DNA of 64,000 nucleotides from Asinibacterium sp. OR53. Its GTDB lineage: Bacteria > Bacteroidota > Bacteroidia > Chitinophagales > Chitinophagaceae. The translations under genes and the position numbers were made by a program. The DNA lies in contig NZ_KI911562.1 of assembly GCF_000515315.1 (NCBI RefSeq), positions 1,384,505 to 1,448,504 of the forward strand. Direction: 5' to 3'. The notes beneath the pieces are model-generated. The model was not told the origin of the DNA, did no database searches, and worked only from the letters and a program-made list of their open reading frames with translations. Positions 18,692-26,495 of the stretch are shown one piece after another; the first letter of the stretch is position 1, and every line of letters begins with the position of its first letter.

Positions 18692-19165
18692 ATGCGTTGG
18701 AGAAAATTCAATGGAGAAACCATTCAGCTACCGATCAAAAATGCGGTAGAAGAGGCCATCAAAAGAGAAACGGCTAATGGCACCCGGCTGAAAGTTTGTA
18801 TTGGAACCGATAGCCAGGTAAAAGGAGATGACACCGAATTTGCCACTGTGATCGTTTTTCTTCGGGAGCACAATGGCGGCTTTATGTACATCCACAACGA
18901 AAAGACCAAGCAGAAATTCCACATCAAGGAAAGAATGCTGGTTGAAGTAGCCAAGAGTGTTGAAATCGCTTACGAACTGTGCAACCTTTTCATCAAGTAC
19001 CAGGTGGATATGGAAGTGCATGCCGACATCAACACCAATCCGCATTTCAAAAGCAATGACGCCCTGCGTGAAGCCATGGGTTATATCCTGGGTATGGGCT
19101 TTGCTTTCAAGGCCAAACCGGAGGCTTTTGCCAGTAGCTGCTGTGCAGACAAAGTAGTCAATTAA
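18692..19165 (+). CDS. YkuK family RNase H-like protein
   Basis: 157 residues matching the DUF458/RNAse_H_YkuK family: KVCIGTDSQV near residue 33 carries the first acidic residue of an RNase H-like fold, with further acidic positions in VDMEVHADINTNPHFKS. Bacillus YkuK is the family name-giver, and its function is not settled. It is transcribed alone, away from the ABC exporter, with its ATG 172 bases from that gene's start. Confidence 0.8.
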   Translation: MRWRKFNGETIQLPIKNAVEEAIKRETANGTRLKVCIGTDSQVKGDDTEFATVIVFLREHNGGFMYIHNEKTKQKFHIKERMLVEVAKSVEIAYELCNLFIKYQVDMEVHADINTNPHFKSNDALREAMGYILGMGFAFKAKPEAFASSCCADKVVN

Positions 19166-19170
19166 TAATG

Positions 19171-19244
19171 ACTCAATGGCTCAATGCTCAATTGCTCAAT
19201 GATTTTTGAAGCAATAGGCATTTGTCCCCCCCATTGAGCCATTG
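19171..19244. repeat. CTCAAT repeats with a 13-bp inverted copy
   Basis: CTCAATG-type words recur three or four times in 19172-19201, and CAATGGCTCAATG (19174-19186) is repeated as a perfect inverted copy at 19232-19244. The pair could form a long-loop hairpin between the convergent ykuK and engB genes and may serve as a terminator for both, though no T-tract follows. Confidence 0.7.
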
Positions 19245-19264
19245 TGTATTTGGCCATCGAGCAA

Positions 19265-19885
19265 TTATCGTTGATTGCATTCCTGAATGAATTGCAAAAG
19301 GTCATCTCTTCCCTGTTTTTTCTCTGAACTTGTTACAAAATGTCTGGGAAGGAACTGCCAGGTCTCCAGCAGGGCATCGAAGAAAGCCTGTACATTGGCT
19401 TTCACAACGCCAGGTTTTTCTTTATCCGATTTAGTGAATACAAGCGAAAAAGGCACCTGCCATTTATCGAGCTGACTAATGAACTCAAGGTCTATTTTCT
19501 GCGGCTTGTGCCTGCTGTCGATGAGCACGAAGACCATAGTGAGATTTTCGCGCTTACGCAGGTAGTTTTCAATCATTTGCTCCCATTTTCTACGGCTCGA
19601 TTGCGAGACTTTCGCAAATCCATAACCGGGAAGGTCTACCAGGTACCATTTCTCTGAAGGTGATTTTTCAGCAGCTGCACTGGTTACATCAAAATGGTTG
19701 ATGAGCTGGGTTTTGCCGGGTGAAGCGGATGTTTTGGCCAGTTTCTGGTTACCGGCCAGCATGTTGATGAGTGATGACTTGCCTACATTACTTCTGCCAA
19801 TGAACGCATATTCGGGCCTGTCGGCCTTAGGGCATTTGTCAAAAGAAGGACTGGAAACAAGATAAACAGCTTTTCGGATCAACAT
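19265..19885 (-). CDS. engB: Ribosome biogenesis GTPase YihA/YsxC (EngB)
   Basis: 206 residues from the ATG at 19885 (an ATG at 19894 would add three residues). It has G1 GRSNVGKSSLI, G3 DLPGYG, G4 TKSD and the family motif ASPGKTQLINHFD. EngB binds GTP and helps assemble the large ribosomal subunit. It is a single gene facing ykuK. Confidence 0.95.
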   Translation of the reverse strand: MLIRKAVYLVSSPSFDKCPKADRPEYAFIGRSNVGKSSLINMLAGNQKLAKTSASPGKTQLINHFDVTSAAAEKSPSEKWYLVDLPGYGFAKVSQSSRRKWEQMIENYLRKRENLTMVFVLIDSRHKPQKIDLEFISQLDKWQVPFSLVFTKSDKEKPGVVKANVQAFFDALLETWQFLPRHFVTSSEKKQGRDDLLQFIQECNQR

Positions 19886-20002
19886 GTTGTACAATTAAAA
19901 AGTTAGCAGGTAAAATTAAAAACTTTCTGCAATGAAGGCTTGATTACCTTTTTTTGCGGAAAGTACCTAATGTGCCAATCTACTAACAAGGTAAGTTGCA
20001 GT

Positions 20003-20242
20003 ATGCCAACTGTCTTGTTAGAGAATGGGTTTCGTTTCTTTTTTTATAGCAACGAAAATGAAGAGCCGATGCATATCCATCTAAAAAGGGGAAATGCTAT
20101 AGGAAAGATATGGCTGGAACCTGAGATTAGAATTGCTTATACAGATGGTTTTTCCTTAAAAGAAGAACGTCAGATCATGGAAATAATTTCAAACAAATTC
20201 GTAATTTTACAACAAAAGTGGAATGATTACTTCTCACAATAA
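20003..20242 (+). CDS. DUF4160 protein
   Basis: 79 residues from ATG 20003; an ATG at 19940 in the same frame would add 21 residues that look unlike the family. Motifs GFRFFFYSNENEEPMHIH and GNAIGKIWLEP fit DUF4160. It overlaps the next gene (DUF2442) by 20 bases. DUF4160-DUF2442 pairs occur widely and have been suggested as toxin-antitoxin-like modules, but the activity is unproven. The region is AT-rich (20041-20100 is 21/60 G+C) compared with nearby housekeeping genes. Confidence 0.85.
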   Translation: MPTVLLENGFRFFFYSNENEEPMHIHLKRGNAIGKIWLEPEIRIAYTDGFSLKEERQIMEIISNKFVILQQKWNDYFSQ

Positions 20243-20531
20243 ATATGATGCTATTGAAAACCTCATTTATAATGAAGGTTTGAAGATTCAATCATTGGAA
20301 TTTAGTCCAACGTACAGGAAAATGTTTATTCACCTGACGAATGATACCACTTTTGTTGTTAGAACTCATCAGTACCCAAATCTTAAAAAGGCCTCTGTTC
20401 AACAATTGAAAAATTTCAGCTTAATTGGGAATGGTGCCGGAATCCATTGGCCAGAAGTAGACGAAGATCTTAGTTTGAAAGGGTTTCTGAAGGAACTCAA
20501 CATAAGTTGGTTACACAAAAGGAAGAATTAA
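20223..20531 (+). CDS. DUF2442 protein
   Basis: 102 residues. The part FVVRTHQYPNLKKASVQQLK followed by GAGIHWPEVDEDLSLKGFL is the DUF2442 signature. It overlaps the end of the DUF4160 gene by 20 bases, which suggests translational coupling, and ends at a long perfect hairpin terminator. Probably the partner protein in the same two-gene module. Confidence 0.88.
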   Translation: MITSHNKYDAIENLIYNEGLKIQSLEFSPTYRKMFIHLTNDTTFVVRTHQYPNLKKASVQQLKNFSLIGNGAGIHWPEVDEDLSLKGFLKELNISWLHKRKN

Positions 20532-20543
20532 TTACCCATAAAT

Positions 20544-20587
20544 CATAAATACAAAAGCCTTCTATTTAGAAGGCTTTTGTATTTATG
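20544..20587. terminator. 21-bp-stem bidirectional terminator
   Basis: A perfect 21-bp stem (20544-20564 with 20567-20587) with TT between the arms, core AAAAGCCTTC/GAAGGCTTTT. It sits between the convergent DUF2442 and haem-binding protein genes. Confidence 0.85.
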
Positions 20588-20593
20588 GGCTGT

Positions 20594-21088
20594 CTATTTT
20601 TTGCGTTTAATAACAAGACTATCAGCCGGATATTTTGCTTTGATGCTGTCGCGGATACCAGCGCACCAATTGATGAGCGTTTGTTTTTCTGCATCGGTGA
20701 GTACGGCATCTTTATGCATAAGGGTGTATGACCCGATCGGCATCTCGCCTTCCTTCACCTCATCGATACATTCATCCAATTTCTTGTATTGTTTGCCAAT
20801 ACGGTAACTGTTGAATTCATCGAAGTTGAGGTGGCGTTTACCATCTTTAACATGATCGCCTAGCCACCAGGCAACAGGCTGCACTTCTCCATACCAGGGA
20901 TAACGGGTAAGGTTGCTGTGACAATCATTACAGGCTTTGGCCAGTATTACCTGCACATCGTGAGGCACAGGATAAGTTTTATCAATGCTGTTGGCAGTAT
21001 TACCCGATTGGTTTTTATCTGGCCTGAAAGCCTGGGATATCACCAATAAAACCAGCAATACCAGTCCGACCCTTTTCAATATTTTCAT
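20594..21088 (-). CDS. Haem-binding domain protein, cytochrome-like
   Basis: 164 residues. An N-terminal anchor or signal (VGLVLLVLLVISQAF) is followed by a single c-type haem site CNDCH (Cys53, Cys56, His57) and the sequence NLTRYPWYGEVQPVAWWLGD typical of the Haem_bd family. A Lys-rich C-terminus follows. Predicted to be a periplasmic, membrane-tethered c-type cytochrome-like protein; its redox partner is unknown. It lies 20 bases downstream of gpmI on the same strand. Confidence 0.85.
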   Translation of the reverse strand: MKILKRVGLVLLVLLVISQAFRPDKNQSGNTANSIDKTYPVPHDVQVILAKACNDCHSNLTRYPWYGEVQPVAWWLGDHVKDGKRHLNFDEFNSYRIGKQYKKLDECIDEVKEGEMPIGSYTLMHKDAVLTDAEKQTLINWCAGIRDSIKAKYPADSLVIKRKK

Positions 21089-21108
21089 AAACAGTATCTA
21101 TTTGGCAT

Positions 21109-22629
21109 TTAAATTAACACATTTCCCGTCATCTCTTTCGGAATCGGTAATCCCATCACAGTTAAAATAGTAGGAGCCAGGTCACCAAGTTTTCCGTTTT
21201 TAATGGGGCCTTTCCATTCTTTGTCGATGATGAAGAAGGGAACCGGGTTCATGGTATGCGCTGTATTAGGACTGCCATCTTCATTGATCATGAAATCGGC
21301 ATTGCCATGATCGGCTGTGAGGAAAATGGTATAGCCATGCGCCAATCCTGCTTCCACCACTCTTTTTACACAGGCATCTACCGTTTCCGCTGCTTTGATG
21401 GCTGCTGTGAATACGCCGGTATGTCCCACCATATCGGTATTGGCATAGTTGAGGCAAATAAAATCGGCCGATTCTTTTTCTATTTCAGGAACGAGTTTGT
21501 CGGTTATTTCAACAGCGCTCATCTCGGGCTGCAAATCATAGGTAGCTACTTTGGGGGAAGGAACCATGATGCGTGATTCGCCGGGGAAAACATCTTCCCG
21601 TCCGCCACTGAAAAAGAAAGTAACGTGCGGATATTTTTCTGTTTCCGCAATGCGAATCTGTTTTTTACCATTGGCCGCCAAAACTTCACCCAATGTATTA
21701 TTGAGGTTGTCGTTTTCAAACACCACATGTACGTTCTGGAATTTGTGATCGTACAGGGTCATGGTGGTATAATGCAGGTTGAGTTTATGCATACCGAAAT
21801 CGGCATGATCCTGTTGCGTGAGCACTTCTGTGATCTCACGGCAGCGATCGGTGCGGAAATTGAAGCAGAGCGCTACATCGCCATCCTTGATCAGCGCCAA
21901 TGGTTGTTGCGCCTGGTCAACGATCACGGTGGGTTTGATGAACTCATCTGTTATTGCTGCGGTATAAGATTGTTCAATGGCGGCAACAGCACTGGTGGCA
22001 GTGGGACCTTCACCTTTTACCAGGCAGTCATAAGCCAGTTTCACCCTTTCCCATCGCTTATCCCTGTCCATCGCATAATAACGTCCGCTTACGGAAGCGA
22101 TGGTACCTGCAGATTGCTTCAAATGTTCTTCCAATGAAGTGATGAAGCCCAGTCCGCTTTTAGGATCGGTATCCCTTCCATCGGTGAACGCATGGATGAA
22201 CACCTGGCTAAGTCCCTCCGCCTTACATACATCGCAGATGGCTTTTAAATGGCTGGTATGGGAATGCACACCGCCATCGCTTACCAGTCCGAGTAAATGC
22301 AAAGGCTTGTTATTGCTCTTGGCATAACGGATAGCGTTCAACAACACTTCATTCTTTGCAAATTCACCGGTACGTATGGCAACATTGATGCGTTGCAACT
22401 CCTGGTACACGATGCGGCCGGCACCGAGATTGAGGTGACCCACTTCACTATTGCCCATTTGTCCGTCGGGCAAGCCCACATCTTCTCCACATGTTATCAA
22501 TGTGGTATTAGGATACTTTTGATATAAAGAACTTACAAAAGGAACTTTTGCATGTTGAATGGCGTCGGCATAAGGAACTTTACCGAGTCCCCATCCGTCC
22601 ATGATCACCAGGATTACTTTGTTGCTCAT
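21109..22629 (-). CDS. gpmI: 2,3-bisphosphoglycerate-independent phosphoglycerate mutase
   Basis: 506 residues from ATG 22629; the open frame continues 37 codons further upstream but the family N-terminus MSNKVILVIMDGWGLG starts here. Catalytic Ser in MGNSEVGHLNLGAGR, metal ligands in TADHGNAD and GVHSHTSHL are present. It interconverts 3- and 2-phosphoglycerate in glycolysis using two Mn ions. The upstream extension overlaps the leader of the divergent DUF4783 gene. Confidence 0.97.
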   Translation of the reverse strand: MSNKVILVIMDGWGLGKVPYADAIQHAKVPFVSSLYQKYPNTTLITCGEDVGLPDGQMGNSEVGHLNLGAGRIVYQELQRINVAIRTGEFAKNEVLLNAIRYAKSNNKPLHLLGLVSDGGVHSHTSHLKAICDVCKAEGLSQVFIHAFTDGRDTDPKSGLGFITSLEEHLKQSAGTIASVSGRYYAMDRDKRWERVKLAYDCLVKGEGPTATSAVAAIEQSYTAAITDEFIKPTVIVDQAQQPLALIKDGDVALCFNFRTDRCREITEVLTQQDHADFGMHKLNLHYTTMTLYDHKFQNVHVVFENDNLNNTLGEVLAANGKKQIRIAETEKYPHVTFFFSGGREDVFPGESRIMVPSPKVATYDLQPEMSAVEITDKLVPEIEKESADFICLNYANTDMVGHTGVFTAAIKAAETVDACVKRVVEAGLAHGYTIFLTADHGNADFMINEDGSPNTAHTMNPVPFFIIDKEWKGPIKNGKLGDLAPTILTVMGLPIPKEMTGNVLI

Positions 22630-22748
22630 CTTGTTTAAAACTACGCTGTTTGGGTTTGATGAATTGATATTAACTTTAGCGTCGAACACGCTGCGTGCAA
22701 ATTTGGCATGTTTTTGGCAATTTGAAAGGTAAGATAACACTGAATATC

Positions 22749-23135
22749 ATGAAAAAGATGTTTTTATTAACGGTATGGGCATTGATGGTGTCACTGGCAG
22801 TTCCTGCCCAGTCACCCGGGGCTGATGCTGTGGTTCAGGCTTTTAAATCGGTCAATGCCGATAGAATAGCCGATCACTTTGATGATTTTATCGATATGAA
22901 GTTGCTGGACAAAGATGAAGTGAAAAACATGGGCAAAAACCAGGCTTCTATAGCGCTTAAGTCATTTTTTGCTGAAAACGGCGTGAAAGGTTTCGATAAG
23001 CAATCAGACCGCGAGTTGGGTAATACTATGTACCTCACCGGTAAATTACAAACAAGCAACAAGAATTACAACATTACCGTAATGCTGAAGCAGAAAGACA
23101 ACCGCTACCAGATCATTACGATACGCATCAGTTAG
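22749..23135 (+). CDS. DUF4783 exported protein
   Basis: 128 residues from ATG 22749, where a clean signal peptide begins (MKKMFLLTVWALMVSLAVPA). The mature part, about 108 residues (DAVVQAFKSVNADRIADHF to the end), has the NTF2-like look of DUF4783: a small cone-shaped fold with no catalytic motif that I can see. Found across Bacteroidota, often before nadC, as here (82 bases). A terminator separates the two. Confidence 0.82.
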   Translation: MKKMFLLTVWALMVSLAVPAQSPGADAVVQAFKSVNADRIADHFDDFIDMKLLDKDEVKNMGKNQASIALKSFFAENGVKGFDKQSDRELGNTMYLTGKLQTSNKNYNITVMLKQKDNRYQIITIRIS

Positions 23136-23170
23136 CCGGACTTTCATAATTCTCATAAACTGACAGACAG

Positions 23171-23195
23171 GGCCCCGCTTCGGCGGGGTTCTTTA
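23171..23195 (+). terminator. Terminator after DUF4783 gene
   Basis: CCCCGC-TTCG-GCGGGG at 23173-23188 forms a tetraloop hairpin, followed by TTCTTTA. Confidence 0.8.
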
Positions 23196-23204
23196 TTTTA
23201 ATCC

Positions 23205-23212
23205 TAGTTTTG
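23205..23212 (+). promoter_or_regulatory. -7 promoter element of nadC
   Basis: TAGTTTTG, a perfect TAnnTTTG, lies only five bases before the nadC ATG, implying a leaderless or near-leaderless mRNA. No TTG at the right distance upstream. Confidence 0.4.
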
Positions 23213-23217
23213 CAGCC

Positions 23218-24078
23218 ATGCAATCATTCGATCAACAATTGGAGCACCTTGTAAAAGAAGCTTTACAGGAAGATATAGGAGATGGAGACCATTCCACCCT
23301 GGCCGTGATTCCCGCTGGAAAAAAAGGGAAAGCGGTTTTAAAGATCAAACAGGACGGTATACTGGCAGGCGTGGCAGTGGCGGAAAAAATCTTCCGGCAG
23401 GTGGAAAAGGATGTGGTTTTTCATCCCTTTAAAAAAGACGGCGAGCCGATGAAAGTAGGAGAGAAAGCGTTTGAAGTGGAAGCCACCGTTCATACCATAC
23501 TCCAATGCGAGCGGCTCGTATTGAACTGCATGCAGCGTATGAGCGGTATTGCCACCCTCACCCAGCGGTATGTGGCGCAATTGAAGGGCTATCATACCCG
23601 CCTGCTCGATACGCGTAAAACAACGCCTAATTTCCGGCTGCTGGAGAAAGAAGCGGTTCGCATTGGCGGAGGTACAAATCACCGGTTTGGGTTGTTTGAT
23701 ATGATCATGCTGAAGGATAACCATATTGATTATGCGGGCGGACTGGAACCTGCCATCAACCAGGCATGGGAGTATATTCAGCGCAAAAAGCCCGGATTGA
23801 AAATAGAAGTGGAAACCAGGAGTGTGGAAGATGTGAAGCAGGTTTGTGCCATTGGCGAAGGGAAAGTGTTCTGCATCATGCTCGATAATTTCTCACCCGA
23901 ACAGATACGTGCGGCTTTACAGGTAATCGATGGCCGTTTTGAAACAGAAGCCAGTGGGGGTATCAATCTGAATACCCTGAAAACTTATGCAGAAACGGGC
24001 GTGGATTATATCAGTGTGGGAGGACTCATTCACCAGGCACAGAGCCTGGACCTGAGCCTCAAAGCCAGTTTTGAATGA
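23218..24078 (+). CDS. nadC: Nicotinate-nucleotide pyrophosphorylase (carboxylating)
   Basis: 286 residues. Conserved parts: EDIGDGDHST near the N-terminus, ERLVLNCMQRMSGIAT, LDTRKTTPNFRLLEKEAVRI, LKDNHIDYAGG, VETRSVEDV and ASGGINLNTL. It forms nicotinate mononucleotide from quinolinate and phosphoribosyl pyrophosphate in de novo NAD synthesis. The SUI1-like gene starts 15 bases after its stop and is likely in the same transcript. Confidence 0.97.
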   Translation: MQSFDQQLEHLVKEALQEDIGDGDHSTLAVIPAGKKGKAVLKIKQDGILAGVAVAEKIFRQVEKDVVFHPFKKDGEPMKVGEKAFEVEATVHTILQCERLVLNCMQRMSGIATLTQRYVAQLKGYHTRLLDTRKTTPNFRLLEKEAVRIGGGTNHRFGLFDMIMLKDNHIDYAGGLEPAINQAWEYIQRKKPGLKIEVETRSVEDVKQVCAIGEGKVFCIMLDNFSPEQIRAALQVIDGRFETEASGGINLNTLKTYAETGVDYISVGGLIHQAQSLDLSLKASFE

Positions 24079-24093
24079 TTGAACGGAATAACC

Positions 24094-24435
24094 ATGAGTA
24101 AAAAGAATAAACCGGATACCAGAGGGTTTGTGTACAGTACCAACCCCGATTTTCATTTCGAGCAGGAAGAAGAAGTATCGGAAACATTGCCGCCTGCGCA
24201 ACAATTACTGAAGATCAAGCTCGATACCAAACAGCGCGCCGGTAAAGCGGTAACGTTGGTCACAGGTTTTATCGGCACGCAAACAGACCTGGAAGACCTG
24301 GGTAAGAAATTGAAGAATTTTTGCGGTACAGGAGGTAGCGCAAAAGACGCTGAGATCATTGTGCAGGGCGATCAACGGGAGAAAGTATTGCAGTGGTTGA
24401 TGAAGAATGGTTTTGTAAAAGCGAAAAAGATATAA
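24094..24435 (+). CDS. SUI1/eIF1-like translation factor
   Basis: 113 residues from ATG 24094 (a TTG at 24079 is less likely). The C-terminal 75 residues carry the SUI1 fold: RAGKAVTLVTGFIGTQTDLE, LKNFCGTGGSAKDAEIIVQG, and GDQREKVLQWLMKNGF. Bacterial YciH-type proteins of this family affect start-codon selection by the ribosome. It follows nadC and is followed at once by a REP-like element. Confidence 0.88.
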   Translation: MSKKNKPDTRGFVYSTNPDFHFEQEEEVSETLPPAQQLLKIKLDTKQRAGKAVTLVTGFIGTQTDLEDLGKKLKNFCGTGGSAKDAEIIVQGDQREKVLQWLMKNGFVKAKKI

Positions 24436-24439
24436 AGAA

Positions 24440-24539
24440 CGTCACCCTGAGCGAGCGAAGCGAGCCGAATGGGCTGCTGCACGCTCGGGCAGATACCTCG
24501 GCTTCGCCCTTCGACTCACTTCGTTCGCTCAGGGTGACG
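24440..24539. repeat. REP-like palindromic element A
   Basis: Arms 24440-24464 and 24515-24539 are inverted copies matching at 23 of 25 positions (core CACCCTGAGCGA / TCGCTCAGGGTG). The loop contains a second word pair around GCTCGGGCAG...CTCGGCTTCGCC. The sequence right of it (24543-24555) has CTCGGGATGACG, the same word as the left end of element B. It lies in the 125-base gap between convergent nadC-SUI1 and dnaX. Confidence 0.85.
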
Positions 24540-24560
24540 ACCTCGGGATGACGGTGGATT

Positions 24561-26390
24561 TTAATAATCAATCTCCAGTTTCAATTTATCTCTCAGCTCT
24601 TTTACCAGCGGGTATTGTTCCGCAATACGTTCGAATTTTTCTTTGCTGTTCATACGCATGTGGGCGGGCACTTCTTCTTTTTCTGAAGCATCTACCAATA
24701 TGGAAAAACTAATGCTGCGGTTATTGAATGCCTGGTGCAGGTGATCGATGAGCATCATCCTTTCCTGTTCCACGAATTTTTGAGCTGTAAGAGCGGGCAC
24801 TGATACGGTGAAGCGCATATCATTTTCAATGGTCAGTACAGCTATTTTGAATGTGCCTACAGAAGAATGTTTTTTTTGCCGTTCCAGTTCTGCCGTATAT
24901 GCATCCCAGCACTCGCGCAGCTTGTCCATTTTCAGTACTTCTGCTTCTTTTACTTCTTCAATGGCATACTGATCACCATATTTTTCACGCAAAGCATCGA
25001 GCAGGTTTTTTTTGTTCCCTTGTGGCGGGGCAGGCTTGGGAACCGGCCTGGAATTGTTTGCCGGAGGAGCTGTTGCAGGCGTTATAGGCCTGGGAACAGT
25101 ATTGGCCGGCGAGTTAGCCGGTGCAGGAGCAGCAGGTTTTTGTTCGATGTATAATTTAGATCCGGCAGGAGCTGTGTCGCCGTTTGTTTTCAACAACATA
25201 GGCGCTATCGGTTGAATGCGGAATGCAACCGGTCCGTCAATGCGCTTTTTTTTTACCACTGTGCCATTGTCTGCCGACAGTTCAATGGCCTGCTGCAGGA
25301 AATTCAGTTTGATGAGTGTGAGTTCAACGTGCAGGCGTTTATTACGCGCCATTTTGAAATTGATCTCCGCTTCATTCAATATGTTCAGGGTGCTTACAAG
25401 GTAAGAGATACCAACTTTGTTGGCAGTGGCCGTATATTTTTCCTGCAGGCCTTCCACTACTTCCAGCAAGGCGGCTGATTTAGGATCTTTACATACCAGC
25501 AGGTTGCGGATGAATTCAGCGAAACCGTTCAATACAAGATCGCCTTCAAAACCTTTGCGGTTGATCTCGTCGTACAGTAACATGGCACCCGCCATATTTT
25601 GTTGCTGCATACAATCGAGCATTTTGAAATAATAATCTTCATCCAGTATGTTGAGGTGTTCCAGTGTATTCTGGTAAGTAACCGTACCATTGGTGAAGCT
25701 CACGATCTTATCCAGTATGCTCAGTGAATCACGCATACAGCCTTCGCTTTTCTGTGCGATCACCTGGAGTGCGGCTTTTTCGGCCTGTATCTCTTCCTTG
25801 TCAACGATCTCCTGTAAATGCTCAACTGTATCGTTGTTGGTAATGCGCTTGAAATCGAATATCTGGCACCGGCTGAGTATGGTAGGCAATATCTTATGTT
25901 TCTCGGTAGTGGCTAATATGAAGATGGCATAAGAGGGCGGCTCTTCCAGTGTTTTCAGGAAAGCATTGAAAGCACTGGCACTGAGCATGTGCACCTCGTC
26001 CACGATGTATACTTTGTATTTACCCGCTTGCGGCGCAAACCGCACCTGTTCTACCAGTGAGCGTATATCGTCTACCGAGTTGTTGCTGGCGGCATCCAGT
26101 TCATGGATATTGAGTGAAGTACCTGCATCGAACGAAACACAGCTGGCGCAGGTATTGCAGGCTTCTCCATCGGCTGTGGGCTGGGTACAGTTGATCGTTT
26201 TGGCAAGGATACGGGCACAGGTGGTTTTGCCCACACCGCGCGGACCACAGAATAAAAAAGCATGTGCCAACTGGTTGTTCCGGATGGCATTTTTAAGCGT
26301 GGTAGTGATATGCGACTGACCCACCACAGTATTGAAATTCTGCGGCCTGTACTTCCTGGCTGAAACGATGAACTTATTATCCATATACAA
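24561..26390 (-). CDS. dnaX: DNA polymerase III subunit gamma/tau
   Basis: 609 residues; start at MYMDNKF (26390) or MDNKF (26384). Walker A GPRGVGKTT (about residue 48), four-Cys zinc site (CTQPTADGEACNTCASC), Walker B region VYIVDEVHML, sensor SRCQIFDF. The C-terminal half is a Pro/Ala-rich linker and tau-type domain. It loads the sliding clamp and couples polymerases with the helicase, which is encoded 3.7 kb away (dnaB). No slippery frameshift signal was sought in detail. REP-like elements flank both ends. Confidence 0.97.
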   Translation of the reverse strand: MYMDNKFIVSARKYRPQNFNTVVGQSHITTTLKNAIRNNQLAHAFLFCGPRGVGKTTCARILAKTINCTQPTADGEACNTCASCVSFDAGTSLNIHELDAASNNSVDDIRSLVEQVRFAPQAGKYKVYIVDEVHMLSASAFNAFLKTLEEPPSYAIFILATTEKHKILPTILSRCQIFDFKRITNNDTVEHLQEIVDKEEIQAEKAALQVIAQKSEGCMRDSLSILDKIVSFTNGTVTYQNTLEHLNILDEDYYFKMLDCMQQQNMAGAMLLYDEINRKGFEGDLVLNGFAEFIRNLLVCKDPKSAALLEVVEGLQEKYTATANKVGISYLVSTLNILNEAEINFKMARNKRLHVELTLIKLNFLQQAIELSADNGTVVKKKRIDGPVAFRIQPIAPMLLKTNGDTAPAGSKLYIEQKPAAPAPANSPANTVPRPITPATAPPANNSRPVPKPAPPQGNKKNLLDALREKYGDQYAIEEVKEAEVLKMDKLRECWDAYTAELERQKKHSSVGTFKIAVLTIENDMRFTVSVPALTAQKFVEQERMMLIDHLHQAFNNRSISFSILVDASEKEEVPAHMRMNSKEKFERIAEQYPLVKELRDKLKLEIDY

Positions 26391-26411
26391 GGTGCAAGAT
26401 AATAAAAGGGA

Positions 26412-26493
26412 ACGTCATCCCGAGCGCAGCCGAGGGATCTGCCCCAACCCGCCAGCGGGTCCTTCGGCTCACTTCGTTCGCTCAGGATGACGT
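26412..26493. repeat. REP-like palindromic element B
   Basis: Outer arms ACGTCATCC (from 26412) and GGATGACGT (to 26493) pair, and the right part CTCACTTCGTTCGCTCA is shared with the right arm of element A. The inner CCCGCCAGCGGG (about 26448-26459) is another small palindrome. It sits between dnaX and the GNAT-like gene, so dnaX is bracketed by related elements. Confidence 0.8.
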
Positions 26494-26495
26494 GA

